DNA from: Pectinatus haikarae
GTDB lineage: Bacteria; Bacillota; Negativicutes; Selenomonadales; Selenomonadaceae
Strand: one strand, 5' to 3'
DNA: 64,000 bases
NCBI RefSeq assembly: GCF_030813505.1
Contig: NZ_JAUSUE010000001.1
Shown here: positions 8,363 through 16,213 of the stretch, piece by piece
Layout of the letters: every line of letters begins with the position of its first letter
Numbering within the stretch: the first letter of the stretch is position 1
Made by a program: the position numbers and the translations under genes
Notes under the pieces: generated by a model
The model's database searches: none
What the model was told of the DNA's origin: nothing
Seen by the model: the letters and a program-made list of their open reading frames with translations, nothing else

Positions 8363-8896
8363 ATGGAATTAAAAGGATCAAAGACTGAACAAAATTTATT
8401 AGCAGCATTTTCCGGTGAATCCCAGGCACGCAATAAGTACACATTTTATGCAGCTCAGGCAAAAAAAGACGGCTATCAGCAAATAGCGCAGATTTTTGAA
8501 GAAACTGCAGGAAATGAAAAAGAACATGCTAAAATTTGGTTCAAACTGGTACACGGCATCGGTGATACATCCGAAAACTTAAAAGATGCCGCTGCCGGCG
8601 AAAATTACGAATGGACAAGCATGTACCCCGGTTTTGCCAAAATAGCCCATGAAGAAGGTTTCGAAAAAATTGCTAAACTTTTTGAAATGGTAGCTTCCAT
8701 AGAAAAAGAACATGATGAAAGATATCAGCTTCTTTTAAGCAACATAAAAGAAGATACCGTCTTCAAGAAAAATGAAAAAGTGATTTGGATGTGTGCAAAT
8801 TGCGGTTATGTATGCGAAGCTAAAAAGGCACCCCAAATTTGTCCGGTATGCGATCATCCTCAATCTTTCTTCCAGGTCAGAGCAACAAATTACTAA
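8363..8896 (+). CDS. rbr: Rubrerythrin
   Basis: Non-haem di-iron peroxidase that protects anaerobes from hydrogen peroxide. The N-terminal four-helix domain (about residues 1-135) carries the di-iron glutamates in GESQARNKYTFYA, EETAGNEKEHAK and EMVASIEKEHDERY. The C-terminal rubredoxin-like domain has CANCGYVC and CPVC iron ligands. At 177 residues it is a little under the 190 or so usual for classical rubrerythrins. The ATG follows GGAGAG. It stands alone between its own promoter and a strong terminator. Confidence 0.95.
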   Translation: MELKGSKTEQNLLAAFSGESQARNKYTFYAAQAKKDGYQQIAQIFEETAGNEKEHAKIWFKLVHGIGDTSENLKDAAAGENYEWTSMYPGFAKIAHEEGFEKIAKLFEMVASIEKEHDERYQLLLSNIKEDTVFKKNEKVIWMCANCGYVCEAKKAPQICPVCDHPQSFFQVRATNY

Positions 8897-8926
8897 ATAA
8901 GTGAACAGACCACCGTTTATTTGATA

Positions 8927-8970
8927 AAAACTGCCGTACTGCAGAGAATCATACAGTGCGGCAGTTTTTT
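8927..8970. terminator. Bidirectional terminator between rubrerythrin and metY
   Basis: AAAACTGCCGTACTG pairs with CAGTGCGGCAGTTTT around a 12-base loop. T runs follow the stem on both strands, so it can end rubrerythrin (plus) and the convergent sulfur operon (minus). Confidence 0.9.
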
Positions 8971-8991
8971 ATTGAGCATTTTTATTTTGAT

Positions 8992-10221
8992 TTATATTTT
9001 AGATAAGGCTTGTTTAAAATCGGCCTCAATGTCTTCTATATCTTCAAGCCCGACACAAATTCTTATAAGATCATCATAAACACCTGCATTCATTTTCTGT
9101 TCATCACTATCCGCAGCATAAATTGTGGAAGCGGGATGAATGACCAAAGTCTTTGTATCGCCGATGTTTGCTGCATTCAGTGCGTATTTCAAATTATCTA
9201 TCAATGCAAAGGCTTTTTCCTTTGTGCCGATTCTTATGGTCAATATGGCGCCATATTTATCAGCAAATTGTCTTTTTGCTATTTCATGATCGGGATTATC
9301 AGGTAGTCCCGGATAATTTACCGCTTTAATTGTATCGCAGGTCAACAGATATTTTGCCAGTTTATCAGCATTGCTGCACACTCTTTCCATTCTTAATGAA
9401 AGCGTATCAAGCCCTATATTTGTCAGATAAGCATTGAAAGGAGCCATACAGCTGCCTATATCCTTAAATAATCCCGCCCGCAGTTTCGCCAGATAACAAA
9501 ACGGCCCAAACTTGGCAAAATCACCAAAATGCGCAAACTTTTCCTTGTTCCACTTAAAATGCCCGCTGTCGATAATTATTCCGCCTATTGAATTGCCGCC
9601 TCCGTTAATAAATTTTGAAACTGAATGGACAACAATATCAGCTCCATGTTTTAAAGGCTGTATCAAATAAGGCGTTGCGGCAGTATTATCAATCATCAAC
9701 GGTATATTATACTCATGAGCCAGTCGGGCAAAAGCTCCAATATCCGGTACGTCGAGCTTAGGGTTGCCAATAGTTTCTAAAAATATGAGTCTGGTATTAT
9801 CAGTGATACACTTTTCAATACAATCCGCCGTATTTTCTTTGGCATAAATCGTTTTTACTCCATATGCTGACAGTCCATTAAAAAATGAATAGGTTCCGCC
9901 GAAGATACCACTTCCCGAAACAATTTCATCTCCATTTCGCACTATATTCAAAACAGCAAGAGATATAGCCGCCATCCCCGATGAACAAGCTGCCGATCCA
10001 ACTCCTCCTTCAAGCAATGTCATGCGGCGTTCAAAATAATCAATTGTTGGATTATTCACACGCGTATAGACAAATCCCGGTTTTTTTCCTGAAAAAATTT
10101 TTTCCATTTCATAGGCACTTTGATGATTAAATGCGGCAGACTGGTATATGGGTGGTGTTGTTGCCCCTGTTTCAGCGTTAGGGCCGACATTACCGTGTAA
10201 AAGCTTAGTAGTAAATTTCAT
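8992..10221 (-). CDS. metY: O-acetylhomoserine sulfhydrylase (homocysteine synthase)
   Basis: PLP enzyme of the Cys/Met metabolism family that makes homocysteine from O-acetylhomoserine and a sulfur donor. The PLP lysine is in HSVSKFINGGG (about Lys203). The N-terminal TKLLHGN and the YTRVNNPT motif support the metY/metZ branch, and 409 residues is in the usual range. ATG 10221 overlaps the tusA stop (TGATG). As last gene of the hcyS-hcyF-hcyD-sir-tusA operon it probably takes sulfur from the HcyS thiocarboxylate instead of free sulfide, as described for Wolinella succinogenes; this is inferred from the cluster. Confidence 0.92.
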   Translation of the reverse strand: MKFTTKLLHGNVGPNAETGATTPPIYQSAAFNHQSAYEMEKIFSGKKPGFVYTRVNNPTIDYFERRMTLLEGGVGSAACSSGMAAISLAVLNIVRNGDEIVSGSGIFGGTYSFFNGLSAYGVKTIYAKENTADCIEKCITDNTRLIFLETIGNPKLDVPDIGAFARLAHEYNIPLMIDNTAATPYLIQPLKHGADIVVHSVSKFINGGGNSIGGIIIDSGHFKWNKEKFAHFGDFAKFGPFCYLAKLRAGLFKDIGSCMAPFNAYLTNIGLDTLSLRMERVCSNADKLAKYLLTCDTIKAVNYPGLPDNPDHEIAKRQFADKYGAILTIRIGTKEKAFALIDNLKYALNAANIGDTKTLVIHPASTIYAADSDEQKMNAGVYDDLIRICVGLEDIEDIEADFKQALSKI

Positions 10222-10463
10222 CAAAGACCACCCTTTTCAACGAATATGGTGAATGTACCATCTTCATTGTCATTTACCTCAATAACTTTATGACCTTCAT
10301 CTTTAAAACTGCGCGGAACATTTAATATAGGTTCCCCTTCATTCATCTTAATTCCCAGGATCTGCCCGTCTTCAAGATCCTCTATGCTCATCTTTGCTTT
10401 TACAAAAGTAACCGGACATACTACATCCGTTATATCTACAAAATCATCTGCTTTTATACTCAT
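10221..10463 (-). CDS. tusA: TusA-family sulfur carrier
   Basis: Small sulfur-relay protein of 80 residues. The conserved cysteine is in VVCPVTFVKAK (about residue 16), the CPxP-like motif of the TusA/SirA/YeeD family with Thr in place of the second Pro. It starts by ATGA overlap with the sulfite reductase gene and overlaps metY, so it is translationally coupled to both. It could carry sulfur between the reductase, or a cysteine desulfurase, and HcyS. That role is inferred, since TusA was not part of the minimal Hcy pathway. Confidence 0.85.
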   Translation of the reverse strand: MSIKADDFVDITDVVCPVTFVKAKMSIEDLEDGQILGIKMNEGEPILNVPRSFKDEGHKVIEVNDNEDGTFTIFVEKGGL

Positions 10464-11323
10464 AATACTTCTTTTAGCTCCTTTTCCAATAAATGCCAGC
10501 CTACTCTGTCCAAAGTATTGGCAAATCGTTCCCCTTTTCTTGCATTTTCTTCAAAAAAGGTCAGTGTTGCGTCAATAATTTTATATAAAATATCAGTCGA
10601 AAAAATCAAGGGAAGCAATCTTTTGCCCACTGTTATCCTGTTTCCGTACAAACCACCGAATGAGACAATAAAACCAGGGTCTCCAGACCACGCAGAAGTT
10701 GGGCATACCTTCAAACATTTGCCGCAGTAAATGCACTTTTCCATATCAAAAGTTAAATTTTTATCCTTTTTATTGACCTCTATGGCCTTCCCTGGACAAA
10801 TTATCTGGCAAAGACCGCAAAATGTACATACTTTATCATTCCACGCCGGTCTTACACCGCCCTTTATTCCCAAATCATTTTCTTCAGCCTTCAGACAGTT
10901 ATTGCAGCATCCTGTAACACCAAATTTAAATTTATGCGGCAATTCCCTGCCACCGTAACGTTTTTCCAATTGTGCGGCCACATCCACTGTATCAATAAGG
11001 CCTGAAGGACATATTTTATTGCCCTGACACGCTGTTATCGTTCTTACTCTCGGGCCGCATACTCCCACCTGTACACCACCCTGAGCCAGTTCCTGCTTTA
11101 CCTGATCTACATTATCAATATTTATAAAAGGTATCTCCACTCCCTGACGTGATGTCAGGTGTATATAACCGTGTCCATATTTTTCTGCAACTTCCTGAAT
11201 TGTTTTCAGCTGCTGTGCAGTCAAATGCCCACCGACAGATTTAAGCCGCATAGAAAAATACCCTTTTTGTATCTGACGCATAAAGCCGCCTTTTTTAAGT
11301 TCCTTATAATCAACATTCCCCAC
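10460..11323 (-). CDS. Small sirohaem sulfite/nitrite reductase-type protein with two 4Fe-4S clusters
   Basis: A 287-residue single-chain reductase. The nitrite/sulfite reductase ferredoxin-like half-domain is followed by the sirohaem-cluster motif: C-x5-C in TACQGNKIC and C-x3-C in GCCNNCLKAEEND. It then has a 2x[4Fe-4S] ferredoxin insert (CTFCGLCQIICPG and CIYCGKCLKVCP) and a C-terminal tail. Such small forms are about half the size of CysI. The start is GTG at 11323 with AGGGGG upstream. Its place between hcyD and tusA suggests it supplies reduced sulfur to HcyS for homocysteine synthesis; the physiological substrate is not shown by sequence. Confidence 0.85.
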   Translation of the reverse strand: MGNVDYKELKKGGFMRQIQKGYFSMRLKSVGGHLTAQQLKTIQEVAEKYGHGYIHLTSRQGVEIPFINIDNVDQVKQELAQGGVQVGVCGPRVRTITACQGNKICPSGLIDTVDVAAQLEKRYGGRELPHKFKFGVTGCCNNCLKAEENDLGIKGGVRPAWNDKVCTFCGLCQIICPGKAIEVNKKDKNLTFDMEKCIYCGKCLKVCPTSAWSGDPGFIVSFGGLYGNRITVGKRLLPLIFSTDILYKIIDATLTFFEENARKGERFANTLDRVGWHLLEKELKEVL

Positions 11324-11335
11324 TAACTTTTCCCC

Positions 11336-11743
11336 CTATAATATATTTATGGATTCCTCACTGGAAATCTTATTTTCTATTTTAAAACTTCTTAATATGG
11401 GGTCTTTCTCTGCCAAGGATAAAATCAAATAACTCATCAGCGGATCAAAAGCCAACCTTTTATCTTCCTCTGACGGTCTTGACGGAGATGACGGATGACT
11501 ATGAAAATTACCGATCAATACATATCCATGCTTTCTCATATTTTTAACAGCTGCAAATTGTTCTTTGGCATCCATTGAAAAATGCTCCGGGCTGTGATCA
11601 AGATTAGTCAGAAAATATATTTTTTCAATAATACGTTTCTCATTTTTTATATATCCGCCAAGAAGGCCGCAGGCCTCTTCAGGCAGATTGCCGCGAGCGT
11701 ATTCCACAATACTTTGAAATTGGTCTTTTTTTAAAATAATCAT
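11336..11743 (-). CDS. hcyD: JAMM/Mov34 metalloprotease (HcyD-like)
   Basis: Zinc isopeptidase-type protein of about 135 residues. The JAMM motif is intact: Glu23, then His81-Ser-His83, seven residues, Ser91 and Asp94. In Wolinella, HcyD trims the C-terminus of HcyS to expose Gly-Gly for adenylation. The HcyS encoded here indeed carries two to three residues after its Gly-Gly, so the partner substrate is present. The open frame reaches 11779, but ATG 11743 has AAGGTGA at the right distance and leaves a five-base gap after hcyF, so that start is chosen. Confidence 0.85.
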   Translation of the reverse strand: MIILKKDQFQSIVEYARGNLPEEACGLLGGYIKNEKRIIEKIYFLTNLDHSPEHFSMDAKEQFAAVKNMRKHGYVLIGNFHSHPSSPSRPSEEDKRLAFDPLMSYLILSLAEKDPILRSFKIENKISSEESINIL

Positions 11744-11747
11744 TATA

Positions 11748-12560
11748 TCACCTTTTAAATTCGCATTGGGGCTGATCATAATCTATCAATTCCGTAATGG
11801 TAGGATGGTCACCGCACACACCGCATTTATGATTATGCGGAATTTTTATCTTTCTAAACTCCATATTGAGAGCATCATATGTCAATAAATAACCGTTCAG
11901 CAGGCTGCCAATACCCAAAACATATTTTATCGCCTCAGTGGCCTGAATGGTACCGATTATTCCTCCCATAACTCCAAGAACTCCAGCCTGTTTACATGTT
12001 GGAACAGCATCGGCGGGAGGCGGTGTCTGAAATACACAACGGTAGCAAGGCCCTTTTCCCGGAAGATAAGTCATAGTCTGCCCTTTAAAACGGATGATGC
12101 CCGCATGCGAAAAGGGTTTTTGCAGCATCACGCAGGCATCATTGATCAAAAATTTTGCCGGAAAATTATCAGTACCATCAATAATGAAGTCATAATCCTT
12201 ATCTTTGATTATGTCTTTGATATTGGCAGCAGTTATTATTTCTTCATAGGTTGTCACATTTACGTCCGGATTCATTTTATTTATTGTTTCTCTGCCTGAT
12301 TGCACTTTGGGTTTATCTACATCGTCGGTAAAGTGTATTATCTGGCGCTGCAGATTGGAAAGCTCTACCGTATCAAAATCAACAAGACCTATATTGCCTA
12401 TTCCTGCCGCAGCCAAAAACATAGCTGCAGGTGCACCCAGCCCGCCTGTTCCTATAATGAGCACCTTAGATGACAGCAATTTTTTTTGTCCCTTGCCGCC
12501 TACTTCTTTTAAAATAATATGGCGTGAATAACGCTGCATTTGTTCGTTGGTAAGATTCAT
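11748..12560 (-). CDS. hcyF: E1-like adenylyltransferase (ThiF/MoeB/HcyF family)
   Basis: Activates the C-terminal glycine of a ubiquitin-like sulfur carrier by adenylation. It has the nucleotide-binding GTGGLGAP (about residues 37-44), the acidic DFDTVELSNLQRQ segment, and two CxxC pairs (CYRC and CGVC) that bind zinc. It is 270 residues with no rhodanese domain. It starts by ATGA overlap with hcyS and is followed at once by hcyD, so the thiocarboxylate carrier is its likely partner. ThiF or MoeB of thiamine or molybdopterin synthesis is the alternative; the neighbours metY and the sulfite reductase favour HcyF. Confidence 0.88.
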   Translation of the reverse strand: MNLTNEQMQRYSRHIILKEVGGKGQKKLLSSKVLIIGTGGLGAPAAMFLAAAGIGNIGLVDFDTVELSNLQRQIIHFTDDVDKPKVQSGRETINKMNPDVNVTTYEEIITAANIKDIIKDKDYDFIIDGTDNFPAKFLINDACVMLQKPFSHAGIIRFKGQTMTYLPGKGPCYRCVFQTPPPADAVPTCKQAGVLGVMGGIIGTIQATEAIKYVLGIGSLLNGYLLTYDALNMEFRKIKIPHNHKCGVCGDHPTITELIDYDQPQCEFKR

Positions 12561-12766
12561 AAACTCCCACCACCCATAAAATAAAGATATTCGACTGTGT
12601 CGCCATCATTTACCAATTTGTCGGTGAAATCACTGCGATCAACAAATTCATCATTGATCTGGACAGTTACATATTCAGGAGTCTCTGCATGCGTAACAAC
12701 AAGCAGTTCCTCAACAGTAACAGCCTTCTCCAAAGTAATTTTTTCTCCATTAACAGTTATTTTCAT
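12557..12766 (-). CDS. hcyS: ThiS/MoaD-like sulfur carrier (HcyS-like)
   Basis: Ubiquitin-fold sulfur carrier of 69 residues. The C-terminus reads MGGGSL, so the Gly-Gly that must be terminal for adenylation and thiocarboxylation is masked by extra residues. This fits the HcyS type, which needs proteolysis by the JAMM protease encoded two genes downstream, and differs from ThiS, which ends in GG. It is the first gene of the operon, with AGGAGG before its ATG and a strong hairpin in its leader. Confidence 0.85.
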   Translation of the reverse strand: MKITVNGEKITLEKAVTVEELLVVTHAETPEYVTVQINDEFVDRSDFTDKLVNDGDTVEYLYFMGGGSL

Positions 12767-12807
12767 ATTTTATCCTCCTAAGTATATTACCTGAAATACA
12801 AACAAAA

Positions 12808-12853
12808 AAGGCTAGGAAAGCAGACGGAAAACACATCTGATTTCCTAGCCTTT
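12808..12853 (-). terminator. Strong hairpin in the hcyS leader, possible attenuator
   Basis: AAAGGCTAGGAAA pairs perfectly with TTTCCTAGCCTTT, extended by CAGA/TCTG, and is followed on the minus strand by TTTTTTG. It lies between the predicted promoter (12887-12915) and hcyS, so it should stop most transcripts before the operon unless antiterminated. No S-box, T-box or Met leader consensus is visible upstream, and only about 25 bases precede the stem. Confidence 0.7.
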
Positions 12854-12886
12854 AGTTTTCTAATTAGCTGGAAAATAATTATATAT

Positions 12887-12915
12887 AGGATATCATTACA
12901 TTTAAGAACTGTCAA
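12887..12915 (-). promoter_or_regulatory. Promoter of the hcy sulfur operon
   Basis: On the minus strand TTGACA (12910-12915) and TATCCT (12887-12892) are 17 bases apart, placing +1 near 12880. The leader would be about 115 bases long and contain the hairpin at 12808-12853. Confidence 0.6.
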
Positions 12916-12990
12916 TGTACTGCTTTAATGGTAAATCTCCTCATAAGGCAATCTTCAAGAATTTACCTGAACAAAACATTTTATTATAAA

Positions 12991-13398
12991 TTATTTTAAT
13001 TTCCCGTATTCATCATCAGGTACTGGTTCACACCATTCATTTGAAGTTTCTTCGCCCGAAACCTCAATAGCCAAATGAGCAAACCAGCTATTCGGCGACG
13101 CACCATGCCAGTGCTTTACATTCGCAGAAATGTGCACCACATCTCCCGGATGCAATTCCTGCGCTGCTTTGCCCCACTCCTGATAATAGCCTGTTCCTGC
13201 CGTAACAAGAAGAATTTGTCCGCCGCCAGATTTTGCATGATGTATATGCCACCAATTGCGGCACCCCGGTTCAAAAGTTACATTTCCTACAACTACCTGA
13301 TCCAATGACAACATATTTAAATAACTCTGTCCTGTAAAATATTTTGCGTATGCATCGTTCTTTTTCCCTATTGGGAATATACTTAATTCTTTCATCAT
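12991..13398 (-). CDS. Cupin-domain protein
   Basis: A small single-domain cupin of 135 residues. Metal-binding histidines are visible in WWHIHHAKSGGGQ (about 51-63) and the second cupin motif in PGDVVHISANVKHWHGA (about 84-100). The WH..H/GG pattern resembles cupins found next to carboxymuconolactone decarboxylase or flavodoxin genes. No substrate can be assigned. ATG 13398 follows AGGAGG by six bases. It is the last gene before the hcy promoter; two flavoprotein genes precede it on the same strand, suggesting a redox or detoxification function (inferred). Confidence 0.8.
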   Translation of the reverse strand: MMKELSIFPIGKKNDAYAKYFTGQSYLNMLSLDQVVVGNVTFEPGCRNWWHIHHAKSGGGQILLVTAGTGYYQEWGKAAQELHPGDVVHISANVKHWHGASPNSWFAHLAIEVSGEETSNEWCEPVPDDEYGKLK

Positions 13399-13494
13399 CA
13401 AATACCTCCTGAGCCAATATTAATATTCATCCTCATCAGTTGCCATACCTGATGATCAATAAAGTACGGTCTGAAAAATATAAATTCTTTTATT

Positions 13495-13998
13495 TCACCC
13501 TAAAAGAATATTTCTCACTCGCGTAATCCATGCCCCAACTTCATCTTCTCCTGTTTCCATATGGTTTCCGCCGCTGGAATCAAAACGAACTTCCATTTCT
13601 TGAGCAAATTCAGCTCCCTGGCAGGCTATTTTTATATCGTTAATAATATGCCCCGGCCAACCGCCGTTGGTAATGAAAGGGACTACTATTTTACCATTCC
13701 AGTCCCGGTTATCTAAAAACGAAGCTACGGCAGGAGCCATTGTATACCACCAGGTCGGCGTGCCTACCGCAATGATATCATAATTCTTCAGGTCGACTGC
13801 CATTGATTTTATTTCAGGCTTAAATCCACGATTGACCTCTTCTTTCCCCTGTTCTACAACATCCTCATAGCTTCCGCTGTAAGGCTTTACCATTTCTATG
13901 CGTGCAATCTCAGAAGCCGTGGCCTCTTGCAGCTGTTTTGCTATTTTTTCTGTATTTCCATTTGACCATGAATAATACACTACTATCATCTTACTCAT
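13495..13998 (-). CDS. Flavodoxin-like protein
   Basis: FMN-binding flavodoxin fold of 167 residues. The phosphate loop YYSWSNGNTEKIA (residues 8-20) and the isoalloxazine-contacting GTPTWWYTMAPA and NGGWPGH loops are typical of the flavodoxin_4 family, which often reduces quinones or small electrophiles. It is soluble and cytosolic. It lies between the cupin and an FMN-reductase-type gene, all on the minus strand with short gaps. Confidence 0.85.
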   Translation of the reverse strand: MSKMIVVYYSWSNGNTEKIAKQLQEATASEIARIEMVKPYSGSYEDVVEQGKEEVNRGFKPEIKSMAVDLKNYDIIAVGTPTWWYTMAPAVASFLDNRDWNGKIVVPFITNGGWPGHIINDIKIACQGAEFAQEMEVRFDSSGGNHMETGEDEVGAWITRVRNILLG

Positions 13999-14024
13999 AT
14001 TTCTCTCCGTCTCATCAGTTTATT

Positions 14025-14561
14025 TTATACATTTTTTCCCATCTCATAGGCTTCCTGCATTGCTTTGGTGCCTTCAATATCGCCAATATTCCATGCGCCA
14101 ACTCCGTAAATAACACCCTTTTCTCTGGCACCATCAAGACAGTCAGCAAATCCGCGAAAACATTCAATAGTCCGCTGCATCATCGAAATACTTGTATCTG
14201 CTGCCGCAATAATAAAATACAATTCTTTATTTCTGATTTCTGTGTAGCGTGCAACAGTTCGATCAATCAAAGTCTTCATCTGTGCATCCAATGTATAAAA
14301 ATAAACAGGTGATGCCATAACAATGACATCAGCCGCAATCATCATCTCTAGAATTTCTGCCATATCATCCTGGTGAACGCATTTTCCTCTATCTCTGCAT
14401 GCATAACAGGCAGTACAATAATTGATTTTCTTATCTCTAAGAAAAATTTTCTCAACTTCATTTTCTTCATCTCTTGCGCCTCGCACAAATTGGGCACAAA
14501 GGATATCTGAATTTCCTCCTCTGCGCGGGCTGGCAGATAAAACCAATACTTTTTTACACAT
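14025..14561 (-). CDS. NADPH-dependent FMN reductase/iron-sulfur flavoprotein-like
   Basis: Flavodoxin-fold protein of 178 residues. It has the SASPRRGGNSD FMN phosphate loop (residues 9-19) and the ASPVYFYTLDAQMKTLIDR segment typical of the NADPH-dependent FMN reductase family. The cysteines in YCTACYACRDRGKC (about 48-61) resemble the cluster-binding loop of iron-sulfur flavoproteins, so a 4Fe-4S cluster is possible. The ATG follows AGTAGGA. It lies just upstream of the flavodoxin and the cupin, an apparent redox operon. Confidence 0.83.
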   Translation of the reverse strand: MCKKVLVLSASPRRGGNSDILCAQFVRGARDEENEVEKIFLRDKKINYCTACYACRDRGKCVHQDDMAEILEMMIAADVIVMASPVYFYTLDAQMKTLIDRTVARYTEIRNKELYFIIAAADTSISMMQRTIECFRGFADCLDGAREKGVIYGVGAWNIGDIEGTKAMQEAYEMGKNV

Positions 14562-14716
14562 ATAATTCCTACTCTCACAAATATAATTTTACAGATTATC
14601 TCGACAATACAGCCGCTTTACAAGATTGCTCATACACCTGTAACTCCATATAGCATCTTCTCTGCAGAATTTCTATCACTCTTTCATGAATCCATCTACA
14701 ATACGGCCAAGCACTT

Positions 14717-16054
14717 CTAAATCACCTTATAATGTGTCCATGTATCGCGCAGATAGCGTATCAAAAAAATTACTGCCTTGATCAGCCAGTCAATAAACAT
14801 GGCTATCCAAGTACCGAACATTCCCATCCCAAAATCAATTGCAAGCACATAGGACAAAGCAATGCGGCTAAAAATCATGGAAAGTGTCCCTATTACCATT
14901 GGAAATTTTGCATCTCCCGCAGCACGGAATGCAACAGGCAGCGTGTACGCCAATGGCCAAATTAAAATTTCGATAAGAGCATGAGCCCAAACAATTTTAT
15001 ATGCCATCGCAGTAGCTTCCGAAGATAATCCATAAACATCCATAATTGCCGGCAGAAGTGCTATAACAACAGCACAGCTTACAATTTGGGCTGCATAAAC
15101 AATCCCCATGATCTTTTTTGTATAATATCTTGCCTGTTCATAATCTCCGGCACCGACGCATCGTGCAATGACAACAGTCATTCCAAAACCAATCGCCATA
15201 CCGGGTAAGGCTTCAAACATAACAATAGTGCCGCCGACGGCATTTGCAGCAATAGCAGCCGTACCGAAAGTAGCAACCAAGCTTAATACAACAATGCGTC
15301 CAAAATAAAAAAGTCCGTTTTCTAACCCATAGGGAATACCTATGCTGAGGATCTGCCTGATTAATTTTAAATTGCATTTATATTTCAACGTTCGCGCAAG
15401 ATAAAGTGATTGACGCCGATCCATGGCAAATACCAGAACAATAACAGCAGCAGCAATACGAGCCAATAAAGTGGGAATAGCCACACCCTCCACGCCAAAA
15501 TGAAATCCGTAAATAAGAACAGCGTTTCCTGCCGCATGGGCAATATTCATAGCAAGCATGATCAGCATGGGAAGTCTGGCGTTTCCCATGGTCCTGAAAA
15601 TAGCGGCTCCGGCATTATACAATGCCAAAAAAGGAATAGAAAGTGCTGTAATCATGAGATAGCGTTCAGCATTATCTTCCACGGCAGCGGTTATCTGTCC
15701 AAAAATAACATGCAGTATAAAAGGTTTCAGCAAATATATACAGCACATAATCAGTAATGATGAAATACCGGCAAACCAGACCAACTGATTTGCCGTATTT
15801 CTTGCTTCATTTTCTTTTTGCGAGCCTAAATATTGCCCGGCCACCACCGCACCTCCGGTTGACAAAGCCGCGAAAAGACTGATTAAAAGAGCCATAACAA
15901 AATCGACAAGCGAAACCCCTGATACTGCCGCTTCTCCGACAGAAGCAGCCATGATCGAATCCGCCAGTCCTACAAGGTATTCGAGAAATTGTTCAATAAT
16001 TATTGGCAAAAATAGTCTAAATATATCATGATTACTAAAAAATTTTGTTTTCAT
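14717..16054 (-). CDS. MATE-family multidrug/sodium efflux transporter
   Basis: Integral membrane transporter of about 445 residues with twelve hydrophobic segments. The N-terminal IIIEQFLEYLVGLADSIMA and the repeated GAAIFRTMGNARLPM / FRAAGDAKFPMVIG loops are typical of MATE exporters. A longer frame begins with TTG at 16102; ATG 16054 is chosen because MATE proteins usually start shortly before the first helix, though no strong ribosome site marks either start. Substrate unknown. It is separated by about 150 bases from the flavoprotein genes and may have its own transcript. Confidence 0.88.
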   Translation of the reverse strand: MKTKFFSNHDIFRLFLPIIIEQFLEYLVGLADSIMAASVGEAAVSGVSLVDFVMALLISLFAALSTGGAVVAGQYLGSQKENEARNTANQLVWFAGISSLLIMCCIYLLKPFILHVIFGQITAAVEDNAERYLMITALSIPFLALYNAGAAIFRTMGNARLPMLIMLAMNIAHAAGNAVLIYGFHFGVEGVAIPTLLARIAAAVIVLVFAMDRRQSLYLARTLKYKCNLKLIRQILSIGIPYGLENGLFYFGRIVVLSLVATFGTAAIAANAVGGTIVMFEALPGMAIGFGMTVVIARCVGAGDYEQARYYTKKIMGIVYAAQIVSCAVVIALLPAIMDVYGLSSEATAMAYKIVWAHALIEILIWPLAYTLPVAFRAAGDAKFPMVIGTLSMIFSRIALSYVLAIDFGMGMFGTWIAMFIDWLIKAVIFLIRYLRDTWTHYKVI

Positions 16055-16213
16055 TAAAGTATGGTTGGTACTCCCTTCGGCAATTGATGAAAAATAGAGC
16101 AATTCATTCGTATTATTTCATGTCAGCTTCAAATTTGACTGCGTTTTATATATTTTGAAAACAAAACCTTTACTTTTTTATTTTAAGCACGGCACTGTAC
16201 CCGGCAGACCGGA

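Noticed and set aside
12767..12915. SAM (S-box) or T-box riboswitch before the homocysteine operon
   Set aside because: The conserved S-box core and the T-box UGGN/AGGGUGG elements are absent, and the leader before the hairpin is only about 25 bases long. Kept as an attenuator of unknown type.
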